This document shows, in pieces, positions 1-4,947 of a DNA stretch of 12,278 nucleotides. A model generated the notes under the pieces. It saw only the letters and a list, made by a program, of their open reading frames with translations. It made no database searches and was not told the DNA's origin. Position 1 is the first letter of the stretch. The number at the start of each line of letters is the position of its first letter. The translations under genes were made by a program, and so were the position numbers. The DNA comes from Lysobacterales bacterium (lineage in GTDB: Bacteria > Pseudomonadota > Gammaproteobacteria > Xanthomonadales > Marinicellaceae), in NCBI GenBank assembly GCA_015494035.1, contig WGBZ01000068.1, positions 1 through 12,278 of the forward strand, read 5' to 3'.

Positions 1-1
1 T

Positions 2-88
2 TTCAGGGAAGAGCAAACGCGGCATGTACTGGATCACCCCGATCCAGCCCATTGGCAAGCACCTCCTGATCCGGCTACTGGCCAATGA
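2..88 (+). CDS. purE: PurE C-terminus (N5-carboxyaminoimidazole ribonucleotide mutase), partial
   Basis: The first 28 codons of the window read in frame into a TGA at 86-88. The peptide begins FREEQTRHVLDHPDP, which resembles the C-terminal helix of E. coli PurE (WRKAQTDEVLENPDP). PurE converts N5-CAIR to CAIR in purine biosynthesis and uses the product of PurK as its substrate. The stop overlaps the purK start as ATGA, so the two genes form one translationally coupled operon. After the conserved part there is a short tail rich in Pro and Ala. Only the C-terminus is present; the catalytic region lies outside the window. The call rests on the short similarity plus the purK neighbour. Confidence 0.8.
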   Translation, partial: FREEQTRHVLDHPDPAHWQAPPDPATGQ

Positions 89-1203
89 AACCTTTGCAAC
101 AGCCGGTTATCGGCATCCTGGGTGGCGGCCAACTGGCCCGCATGATGGCCCTGGCGGGCTACCCCCTGGGCATGCGCTTTCTTTTTTTTGATCCGGATCC
201 CCAAGCCTGCGCTGGCCAGGTCGGTCCGCTCATCACAGCGGGTTATGACGACACCAAAGCCCTGGATGAATTTATGCGGGAAGTGGACGTAGTCACCTTC
301 GATTTTGAAAACGTGCCGGTTTCCACCGTGCGCTATGTGCAACAGCGGCGCGCGGTTTACCCTGACCCATCCGTGCTGGAAATTTCACAGGACCGACTGC
401 TGGAAAAAAGGTTCTTCCAAAAATTGGGCCTGCCTGTGGGCCAGTTTTTCCCAGTCAATAGTTATTCCGAGCTGGCTTTTGGTGCCAAAAGCTATGAATT
501 TGACGCATTATTGAAAACCCGGCGCATGGGCTATGACGGCAAAGGGCAATTCCGGATCACCCCAGGCGCGGACCTGAAATCCATATGGGAGCAGGCCAGG
601 GGGCGAAAACTGGTGTTGGAACAGCGTGTGCCTTTCGAGCGCGAAATATCGGTGATAACTGTGCGGGATGCCGATGGTCAGCTGAGTCAGTACGCGGTCA
701 CGGAAAACAAGCACAATAACGGTGTGCTGGCCACCAGCACGGCTCCGGCCCGTTATACCGACAGCTGCCAGCTGGCCAAAACCCATGCCCGCACCATTGC
801 CGAAGCCCTGGAATACGTCGGCGTGTTAGTGATCGAGTTTTTTGAAACCCCTGACGGCGTGCTGATCAATGAAATGGCGCCACGGGTTCACAATTCCGGG
901 CATTGGACCATCGAAGGCGCCTTGACCTCCCAGTTTGAAAACCATTTACGCGCCGTATGTGGTTGGCCACTGGGCAGTACGGATTCGTGGGGTTATGCTG
1001 CCATGTTGAACTGGATAGGCAGTGTGCCGAATATTGCCTGCATGCCCAAACAGGCACACATACACCACCATTTGTACGGCAAAACGCCGCGTGCCGGGCG
1101 CAAGGTCGGGCACACCACCATTACCGCCGAAGACCCGGCCAACTTGCAGCGCAAGGTGGTCAATTTTGCCAAACAGTTGAGCGATTCCCTGGGGAAGCTC
1201 TGA
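85..1203 (+). CDS. purK: N5-carboxyaminoimidazole ribonucleotide synthase PurK
   Basis: This 372-residue ATP-grasp enzyme converts AIR, ATP and bicarbonate to N5-CAIR in cytosolic purine biosynthesis; PurE then acts on the product. The N-terminal pre-ATP-grasp fold shows GILGGGQLARMM (10-21) and FFDPDP (34-39). The ATP-binding part shows KTRRMGYDGKGQ (144-155), VLEQRVPFEREISV (177-190) and ENKHNNGV (207-214). The metal and active-site segment INEMAPRVHNSGHWT lies at 261-275, followed by SQFENHLRAVCGWPLG. Length is normal for the family. The ATG at 85 overlaps the purE TGA by four bases and has no strong Shine-Dalgarno, which fits coupling to purE. Oddity: the last residues (GKL) and the TGA lie inside the end of a dispersed repeat (copy 1), so the native C-terminus appears to have been replaced or trimmed there. 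Confidence 0.96.
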   Translation: MKPLQQPVIGILGGGQLARMMALAGYPLGMRFLFFDPDPQACAGQVGPLITAGYDDTKALDEFMREVDVVTFDFENVPVSTVRYVQQRRAVYPDPSVLEISQDRLLEKRFFQKLGLPVGQFFPVNSYSELAFGAKSYEFDALLKTRRMGYDGKGQFRITPGADLKSIWEQARGRKLVLEQRVPFEREISVITVRDADGQLSQYAVTENKHNNGVLATSTAPARYTDSCQLAKTHARTIAEALEYVGVLVIEFFETPDGVLINEMAPRVHNSGHWTIEGALTSQFENHLRAVCGWPLGSTDSWGYAAMLNWIGSVPNIACMPKQAHIHHHLYGKTPRAGRKVGHTTITAEDPANLQRKVVNFAKQLSDSLGKL

Positions 1204-1356
1204 TTGAATCGTGACACGGCATCTTGCGGCGTAAAATCGTCTATTTCTGCGTTGCGAACCTTCACAATAGCCTTGCTATTGCGTGCGGTTTGCGCCTTGT
1301 ACTGAACAATTTGAGATGACAATCTGTTCGCGTAGCCGATACGTGATGGCACTGAA
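1191..1356 (-). repeat. Dispersed palindromic repeat, copy 1 (inverted; distal end degraded)
   Basis: The reverse complement of this stretch aligns with copies 2 and 4 almost throughout: terminal GAAGCTCTGATTGAATC, then GTGACACGGCAT, then the core CAATAGC-ctt-GCTATTG (1265-1281) within a GCGAACC/GGTTTGCG stem. The end beside purK (1191-1210) is intact and contains the purK stop codon. The other end (about 1333-1356) is poorly conserved, with only GATAC in place of GATTC, so that boundary is approximate. No other gene lies between purK and the terminator at 1381. Confidence 0.85.
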
Positions 1357-1380
1357 CCACCGAACACATTAGATGCAGGC

Positions 1381-1413
1381 ACAGAAAAACCCGCGCTGAG
1401 GCGGGTTTTCTGT
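1381..1413. terminator. Bidirectional intrinsic terminator between purK and ompA-like gene
   Basis: ACAGAAAAACCCGC (1381-1394) pairs with GCGGGTTTTCTGT (1401-1413) around a six-base loop. Read on the minus strand the stem ends in TTTTT, and on the plus strand in TTTTC. It sits between the convergent purK and ompA-like genes, 33 bases beyond the ompA-like stop, and probably serves both. The U-run is better for the minus-strand gene. Confidence 0.88.
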
Positions 1414-1446
1414 GTCCAGACCGGACTGGTTTGGTTTCAATAGTGT

Positions 1447-2574
1447 TTATTGAACTTTCAGCTCAGTGCGGCGATTCTGGGCGCGTCCGGCTTCAGTGCT
1501 GTTGTCAGCAATGGGTTGGGATTCGCCGTAACCGCGCCAGCTCAGGCGATCAGCGTCGATGCCATGATCAACCAGGTAGTCATAAACCACTTTCGCGCGG
1601 CGTTCGGACAGTTTCTGGTTGTAAGACTCGGATCCACGTGAATCGGTGTGGCCAGCCACTTCGACCTTGATTTGCGGGTGGTTCTTCAAGGTGTTGACTG
1701 CCGCATCAAGGATACGGATGGATTCCGGCTTGAGCGTGGACTTGTCATAGTCAAAGTGCACGCCCTGCAGTTCGATCACGACCTGGACTTCACAGCCGGT
1801 TTTATCCACCACGGCGCCTGCGCGAGTGTTGGGGCACTGATCATCCCGGTTGACAACGCCATCTCGGTCATCGTCCAGCATGCCGGTGTCAATGGTGCAG
1901 CCAGAAGCATCCACCTTGTCGCCCTCTGGGGTATTGGGGCACTTGTCATTGGCATCACTGACGCCATCGTGATCGCTGTCTGTCTGGGGTGCCGGTTGCA
2001 TGGCGGCGGCACCCGCGGCAGCGGCTGCGGCAGCCGGAGCTTCACCCAGGGCAATATTCAGGCCCAGTGAAAACATCCAGTCACCGAAGTCATCCCGTGG
2101 ATAAAAGGTGGCATCATCCGTATCCAGGCGACAGCGCAACTCGGTTTTGAGCTTGACGTTGTCTGTCAGGCTTTTGGTCAAGCCGCCAGACAGGTTGTAC
2201 ATCATGTTGTGTCCATTATCCCAGATGCTGCGGTGCTTCAATGAGCCGGCCCCAAAGCCCACAAAGGGGCGCCAGCCATTGTTTTCATGAAAGTGGTAAC
2301 GTCCCATCAAGCCAAAGCCGGTGTAGTCCACATCCGGTGAGCCGCCTGCTGGTGACAGAGAATACCGATCCAGTTCGAGGTCGAGAGAAATGTGTTCAGT
2401 AATAAAACGCCCCAAGCCAATACTGAGGAAAAAATCACTGTCGAGGTTCTTTTCAGAGTCCGGTTTCACCAGTCCAAAACTTGGCGTGACGTAAAAACGA
2501 TCGTCAAAATGGTTGTCGGCCACTGCCGCAGTACTGGCTAATGCCAGGCTCAATAAAATTACACCCTTTTTCAT
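1447..2574 (-). CDS. OmpA/OprF-family outer membrane porin with TSP3 calcium-binding repeats
   Basis: This 375-residue envelope protein should anchor the outer membrane to peptidoglycan. It has a signal peptide (1-19, ending STAAVA before DNH) and an eight-strand-type beta-barrel region (about 26-176, alternating aromatic strands, ending MFSLGLNIAL). An Ala-rich linker (179-191) follows. Two thrombospondin type-3 repeats come next, DSDHDGVSDANDKCPNT (199-215) and DDDRDGVVNRDDQCPNT (234-250), each with a following Cys in a CPNT...GC pattern (C212/C226, C247/C261). The C-terminal OmpA domain (about 268-375) has GHTDSRGSESYNQKLSERRA; D311 and R326 match the peptidoglycan-contacting Asp and Arg of OmpA. 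The start ATG is preceded by AAGGGAGA (2581-2588) at six bases. It is monocistronic, with its own promoter and terminator. The family is certain; oprF versus ompA naming is not settled here. Confidence 0.94.
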   Translation of the reverse strand: MKKGVILLSLALASTAAVADNHFDDRFYVTPSFGLVKPDSEKNLDSDFFLSIGLGRFITEHISLDLELDRYSLSPAGGSPDVDYTGFGLMGRYHFHENNGWRPFVGFGAGSLKHRSIWDNGHNMMYNLSGGLTKSLTDNVKLKTELRCRLDTDDATFYPRDDFGDWMFSLGLNIALGEAPAAAAAAAGAAAMQPAPQTDSDHDGVSDANDKCPNTPEGDKVDASGCTIDTGMLDDDRDGVVNRDDQCPNTRAGAVVDKTGCEVQVVIELQGVHFDYDKSTLKPESIRILDAAVNTLKNHPQIKVEVAGHTDSRGSESYNQKLSERRAKVVYDYLVDHGIDADRLSWRGYGESQPIADNSTEAGRAQNRRTELKVQ

Positions 2575-2637
2575 GACATGTCTCCCTTGTGTTTAGTGGT
2601 TGCCTGAGGTTTCTGTCGAAATAACAGAATGAATAAA

Positions 2638-2646
2638 ATTATATCA
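2638..2646 (-). promoter_or_regulatory. Extended -10 promoter of the ompA-like gene
   Basis: On the minus strand TGATATAAT (2646 down to 2638) is an exact TGn-TATAAT extended -10 element about 64 bases before the start codon. No good -35 is seen at 17 bases, which is common for extended -10 promoters. The predicted leader is about 56 bases and contains the strong Shine-Dalgarno at 2581-2588. Inference from consensus only. Confidence 0.6.
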
Positions 2647-2749
2647 CAGCGGGCTTTTGCCGCCCTTGTGCCGTGGGCATATGGCCCTGGCGTCACACTT
2701 GTTTACGCTTGCACTCAGGTGAGTTCTCGTTGCATTGGTTGCGCGTTAA

Positions 2750-2770
2750 CGATTCGATCAGAGCTTCCCT
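2750..2770 (+). repeat. Solitary terminal repeat of the dispersed palindromic element
   Basis: CGATTCGATCAGAGCTTCCCT is identical over its 21 bases to the right end of copy 4, and differs from copy 2 by one base (GAGC against GAGG). No matching left end or core is visible in the preceding 150 bases, so this is either a remnant of a deleted copy or an independently mobilised end. It lies four bases upstream of a TATAAT box and 40 bases upstream of the rnt start. Confidence 0.85.
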
Positions 2771-2774
2771 GAGC

Positions 2775-2780
2775 TATAAT
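2775..2780 (+). promoter_or_regulatory. Candidate -10 box for rnt
   Basis: A perfect TATAAT lies 30 bases before the rnt start codon. The matching -35 position falls inside the solitary repeat end (ATTCGA or TTCGAT) and is a poor match to TTGACA. If used, the leader would be about 24 bases and begin just before the AGGA Shine-Dalgarno at 2797-2800. Placement is suggestive, not proven. Confidence 0.45.
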
Positions 2781-2810
2781 CTATGGCCGTCTTGTCAGGA
2801 TTCAAACCCA

Positions 2811-3416
2811 ATGAGCCAAATAAAAGACCGTTTTCGCGGCTTTCTGCCAGTGGTGGTGGACGTGGAAACCGGCGGTTTTAACAATCAGTCTGATGCCTTG
2901 CTGGAAATAGCCGCCGTGCCCATTGAAATGGCTGAAGACGGCCGGTTAAAACCTGGTCCCAGCGTGAATGCCTACGTGCAGCCTTTTGAGGGCGCCAACA
3001 TTGATCCCAAGGCCCTGGAGATTACCGGCATTGAACTCGATCACCCCTTGCGTAATGCCCAGTGCGAACGCGATGCACTGGGCAAGGTATTTACCCACGT
3101 GCGCCAAGCAGTCAAGGACGCCGGTTGTACCCGCGCCATCCTGGTGGGCCACAATGCCCATTTTGACCTGGGCTTTGTGAATGCGGCGGTGGAACGCGCC
3201 GGCATCAAGCGCAACCCCTTTCACCCCTTCAGCTGTCTGGACACGGTGACCCTTTCTGCCCTGGCCTTTGGCCAGACAGTGCTGGCCCGAGCCATTGCCG
3301 CTGCCGGCATCGAATGGGACTCCTCGCAGGCGCACTCGGCCCTGTATGACACCGAAAAAACGGCGGAACTATTCTGTGTCGTGCATAACCTGTGGCATGA
3401 AAAAAATCGCACCTGA
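2811..3416 (+). CDS. rnt: Ribonuclease T (DEDD-family 3'-5' exonuclease)
   Basis: This 201-residue cytosolic exoribonuclease trims 3' ends of tRNAs and other stable RNAs, including end turnover of tRNA, and acts on single-stranded DNA. Motifs closely follow E. coli RNase T: Exo [12 protein letters not shown] (D17, E19), Exo [12 protein letters not shown] (D119), Exo [20 protein letters not shown] (H175, D180), plus RNPFHPF and LGQTVL-like segments typical of RNase T. The start chosen gives [11 protein letters not shown], matching the family N-terminus, with AGGA at 2797-2800. The frame is open 46 codons further upstream but that stretch runs through the repeat end and is not conserved. The C-terminus is about 14 residues shorter than E. 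coli. Downstream there is no clear terminator before repeat copy 2, so sfsA may be co-transcribed. Confidence 0.95.
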   Translation: MSQIKDRFRGFLPVVVDVETGGFNNQSDALLEIAAVPIEMAEDGRLKPGPSVNAYVQPFEGANIDPKALEITGIELDHPLRNAQCERDALGKVFTHVRQAVKDAGCTRAILVGHNAHFDLGFVNAAVERAGIKRNPFHPFSCLDTVTLSALAFGQTVLARAIAAAGIEWDSSQAHSALYDTEKTAELFCVVHNLWHEKNRT

Positions 3417-3454
3417 CGGGCAACCCTCTGTGGCCTTAAGCCGATAGTTTTCCT

Positions 3455-3620
3455 ACGGAAGCTCTGATTGAATCTGGCGCGAGCAGATTGTTGTGGAAAA
3501 TTGTTCAGTTCAAGGTGCAAACCGCACGTAATAGCAAGGCTATTGCGAAGGTTTGCAACGTCCGAAATGGACGATTTTATGTCACAAAATGCCGTGTCAC
3601 GATTCGATCAGAGGTTCCCT
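3455..3620 (+). repeat. Dispersed palindromic repeat, copy 2
   Basis: Full-length copy, filling almost the whole rnt-sfsA gap. The left end GGAAGCTCTGATTGAATC (3457-3474) pairs with the right end GATTCGATCAGAGGTTCC (3601-3618) apart from one G-T pair and the variant base in GAGG. Inside, AAAATTG pairs with CGATTTT, GCAAACC pairs with GGTTTGC, and TAATAGC-aag-GCTATTG forms the tip. It aligns with copy 4 along its whole length and with copy 1 in reverse. It ends two bases before the sfsA start codon. A direct repeat of target bases at its ends is not convincing. Confidence 0.9.
3610..3614 (+). promoter_or_regulatory. Shine-Dalgarno of sfsA, located inside repeat copy 2
   Basis: AGAGG lies eight bases before the sfsA ATG and is the only ribosome-binding-like sequence there. 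In the other two plus-strand right ends (2750-2770 and 4749-4769) the same position reads AGAGC. One C-to-G difference therefore gives this copy a better anti-16S match. In the folded hairpin this site pairs with the left end (3457-3465), so translation could depend on the fold. Confidence 0.65.
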
Positions 3621-3622
3621 AC

Positions 3623-4339
3623 ATGAAATTCCCGCACCCCCTGATACCGGGCACGTTGCTGCGCCGTCATCACCGTTTCCTGATGGATGTTCGTCTGGAC
3701 GACGGCCGTGAAATCACGGCACACTCGGGCAATACTGGCGGCATGTTGGGCTGTTCAACGCCAGGCATGCGTGTCTGGCTCAGCATTTCACCCAATCCGG
3801 GGCGCAAATACCCGCATTCCCTGGAGCTGGTGCAACCGAATCCGGACGAATGGGTGGGGGTGAATACCCTGTTGCCCAACAAGCTTGTGCGGGAAGCCAT
3901 TGAGCAGCGATTATTTCCGGCTTTTGCCGCTTACTCCGACATTCGACCGGAGGTCCGCTATGGCACCGAAAACAGCCGCGTGGATATGTTACTGCGTGGA
4001 CAGGGTGTGCCTGACTACTACCTGGAAGTGAAAAATGTGACTTATTGCCAACAGGGCAGGGCCTTGTTTCCCGACGCAGTCACAGCGCGTGGCACGCGGC
4101 ACCTGCGTGAGTTGCTGCGCATGCGGCACCAGGGCCACCGAGCGGCGGTGGTTTTCTGTGTCCAGCACAGCGAAGCCAGACGGTTTGCGCCGGCCCGACA
4201 CATTGACCCGGTTTACGCAGACACATTGTGCCAGGCTGCCGGGGAAGGGCTTGAAGTGTATGCCTGGCAAGCTCGCATGAGCCCCGAGGAAGTGGTCATC
4301 ACTTCGCAGTTGCCTGTAGAAGCTCTGATCGAATCATGA
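3623..4339 (+). CDS. sfsA: SfsA family protein (sugar fermentation stimulation protein; DNA-binding or nuclease-like)
   Basis: This 238-residue protein matches E. coli SfsA along its length: TLLRRHHRFLMDV, NTGGMLGCSTPG, RKYPHSLELVQ, VNTLLPNKL, VRYGTENSRVDMLL, FPDAVTARGTRHLREL, RRFAPARHIDPVYA. SfsA was linked to maltose metabolism in E. coli and the fold has been regarded as nuclease-like; D121, E135 and K137 (SRVDMLL and YLEVKNVT) resemble a PD-(D/E)xK triad, which is inference. The start gives the family N-terminus (MKFPHPL...). The E. coli protein ends soon after SLPV; here QLPV is followed by EALIES and TGA, all encoded by the end of repeat copy 3. The gene is thus bounded at both ends by inverted copies of one repeat. 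The open frame extends 45 codons upstream, but only through copy 2. Confidence 0.93.
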   Translation: MKFPHPLIPGTLLRRHHRFLMDVRLDDGREITAHSGNTGGMLGCSTPGMRVWLSISPNPGRKYPHSLELVQPNPDEWVGVNTLLPNKLVREAIEQRLFPAFAAYSDIRPEVRYGTENSRVDMLLRGQGVPDYYLEVKNVTYCQQGRALFPDAVTARGTRHLRELLRMRHQGHRAAVVFCVQHSEARRFAPARHIDPVYADTLCQAAGEGLEVYAWQARMSPEEVVITSQLPVEALIES

Positions 4340-4476
4340 ACTCGCCTCTCATACCTGAAATGACCGATAACTGCGTTGAAGTCCTTGCCAATAGCCCGCT
4401 ATTGGCTGCGAACTTCGCCTTGTTCTCGAACATTTCAGACAAAGCTGCTGCGTACAGATTCGACTGTGGACCAGAA
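4318..4476 (-). repeat. Dispersed palindromic repeat, copy 3 (inverted, divergent)
   Basis: The left end GAAGCTCTGATCGAATC (4319-4335) is well conserved and encodes the last codons of sfsA. The interior differs strongly from copies 1, 2 and 4 but keeps the same architecture: CTGAAATG (4355-4362) with CATTTCAG (4431-4438), GAAGT (4378-4382) with ACTTC (4412-4416), and a perfect core GCCAATAGC/GCTATTGGC around two bases (about 4387-4406). Shared unpaired bases include CTGCGTT and CGCCTTGT. The far end is recognisable only by CAGATTC (4455-4461), so its boundary is approximate. Confidence 0.75.
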
Positions 4477-4503
4477 GCGCTTGCCGCCGGGGTGCAATAA
4501 GGC

Positions 4504-4532
4504 TTCCAATGAAAACCTGCATGCTGTAAAAT
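4504..4532 (+). promoter_or_regulatory. Weak candidate promoter for the rpsB operon
   Basis: TTCCAA (4504-4509), 17 bases, then TAAAAT (4527-4532) is the best sigma-70-like pair seen between sfsA and rpsB. The -35 half is poor (three of six). If real, the rpsB leader would be about 410 bases and carry repeat copy 4 in its forward orientation. No better promoter was found between copy 4 and rpsB. Confidence 0.28.
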
Positions 4533-4540
4533 TAGAGGGA

Positions 4541-4582
4541 TTTTCGCCCTTTGATTGCCCGAAGATCCGGTGCGGGCGAAAA
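4541..4582. other. Inverted repeat of unknown role upstream of repeat copy 4
   Basis: TTTTCGCCC (4541-4549) pairs perfectly with GGGCGAAAA (4574-4582) around a 24-base loop. The loop holds GCCCG, which could instead pair with CGGGC at the right arm, giving alternative folds. No T-run follows the stem on either strand, so it is not an ordinary terminator. It could be an operator or part of the rpsB leader. The remainder of 4477-4605 shows nothing recognisable. Confidence 0.4.
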
Positions 4583-4605
4583 GAACGTCGCCTTGATGAT
4601 TCCTT

Positions 4606-4769
4606 AGGGAAGCTCTGGTTGAATCTGGTGCGAGTAGATTGTCGTGTAAAGTTGTTCAGTTCAAGGCGCAAACCGCACGCAATAGCAAGCTATTGTGAAG
4701 GTTTGCAACGCAGAAAGGGACGGTTTTACGCTTCAAGGTGCCGTGTCACGATTCGATCAGAGCTTCCCT
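4606..4769 (+). repeat. Dispersed palindromic repeat, copy 4
   Basis: Full-length 164-base copy. The left end AGGGAAGCTCTGGTTGAATC (4606-4625) pairs with the right end GATTCGATCAGAGCTTCCCT (4750-4769) with two G-T pairs and no mismatch. Inside, GTAAAGTTGTTC pairs with GGACGGTTTTAC (with several G-T pairs), GCAAACC pairs with GGTTTGC, and CAATAG-caag-CTATTG is the tip. Short outer TTCC/GGAA matches at 4600-4603 and 4770-4773 may extend the element slightly. It lies 178 bases before rpsB and is likely transcribed as part of its leader if the promoter is upstream. Confidence 0.92.
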
Positions 4770-4802
4770 GGAAGACTCGAGGCAAAATCCTGCGTTTTTC
4801 CA

Positions 4803-4864
4803 GGTACCATCCTCAAAATGGTACCGCACAGGCAGCTGGGTGCCAGACAACTGGTCTCTGCCTG
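4803..4864 (+). promoter_or_regulatory. Structured rpsB leader, candidate S2 autoregulatory site
   Basis: Two hairpins stand in tandem before rpsB. GGTACCAT (4803-4810) pairs with ATGGTACC (4818-4825). CAGGCAG (4829-4835) pairs with CTGCCTG (4858-4864) and encloses CCAG-acaa-CTGG (4843-4854). In E. coli and relatives the rpsB leader RNA is bound by S2 to repress rpsB-tsf. Position fits that role, but I have not shown that this structure matches the known motif. The following 4865-4935 shows no further clear structure; AAGGA (4937-4941) is the Shine-Dalgarno. Confidence 0.5.
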
Positions 4865-4947
4865 GGGAAAGCGTGTGTTTAAAACCCGCCTGCATTGTGA
4901 GAGCCAGACTGCCTCCACAAGCCGGCTTAATACCTGAAGGAAAACCA

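Noticed and set aside
993..1382. Minus-strand open frame of 129 codons with a QTARNSKAIVKV segment
   Set aside because: Similar peptides appear at copies 1 and 2 because the repeat happens to be open in one frame. In copy 4 that frame is broken, so it is not a conserved protein. Most of the frame lies opposite purK.
2673..2810. N-terminal extension of rnt (46 codons)
   Set aside because: It passes through the solitary repeat end (peptide DSIRASL) and has no likeness to RNase T; the ATG at 2811 matches the family start.
3449..3625. Target-site duplication CTA at the ends of copy 2
   Set aside because: CTA occurs at both sides, but three bases is too short to be convincing and no equivalent duplication is seen at copy 4.
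4477..4605. Possible tRNA or small RNA gene in the spacer
   Set aside because: No cloverleaf, no TTCGA-type arm with matching acceptor, and no promoter-terminator pair; only one inverted repeat was found.
1191..4769. CRISPR array
   Set aside because: The repeats are about 165 bp, irregularly spaced, in both orientations, with genes between them; there are no short regular repeats or spacers.
4376..4882. Plus-strand open frame of 168 codons in the sfsA-rpsB gap
   Set aside because: It runs through copies 3 and 4 of the repeat and the spacer. Its peptide pieces reappear in other frames only where the repeat occurs, and there is no ribosome-binding site or recognisable domain.
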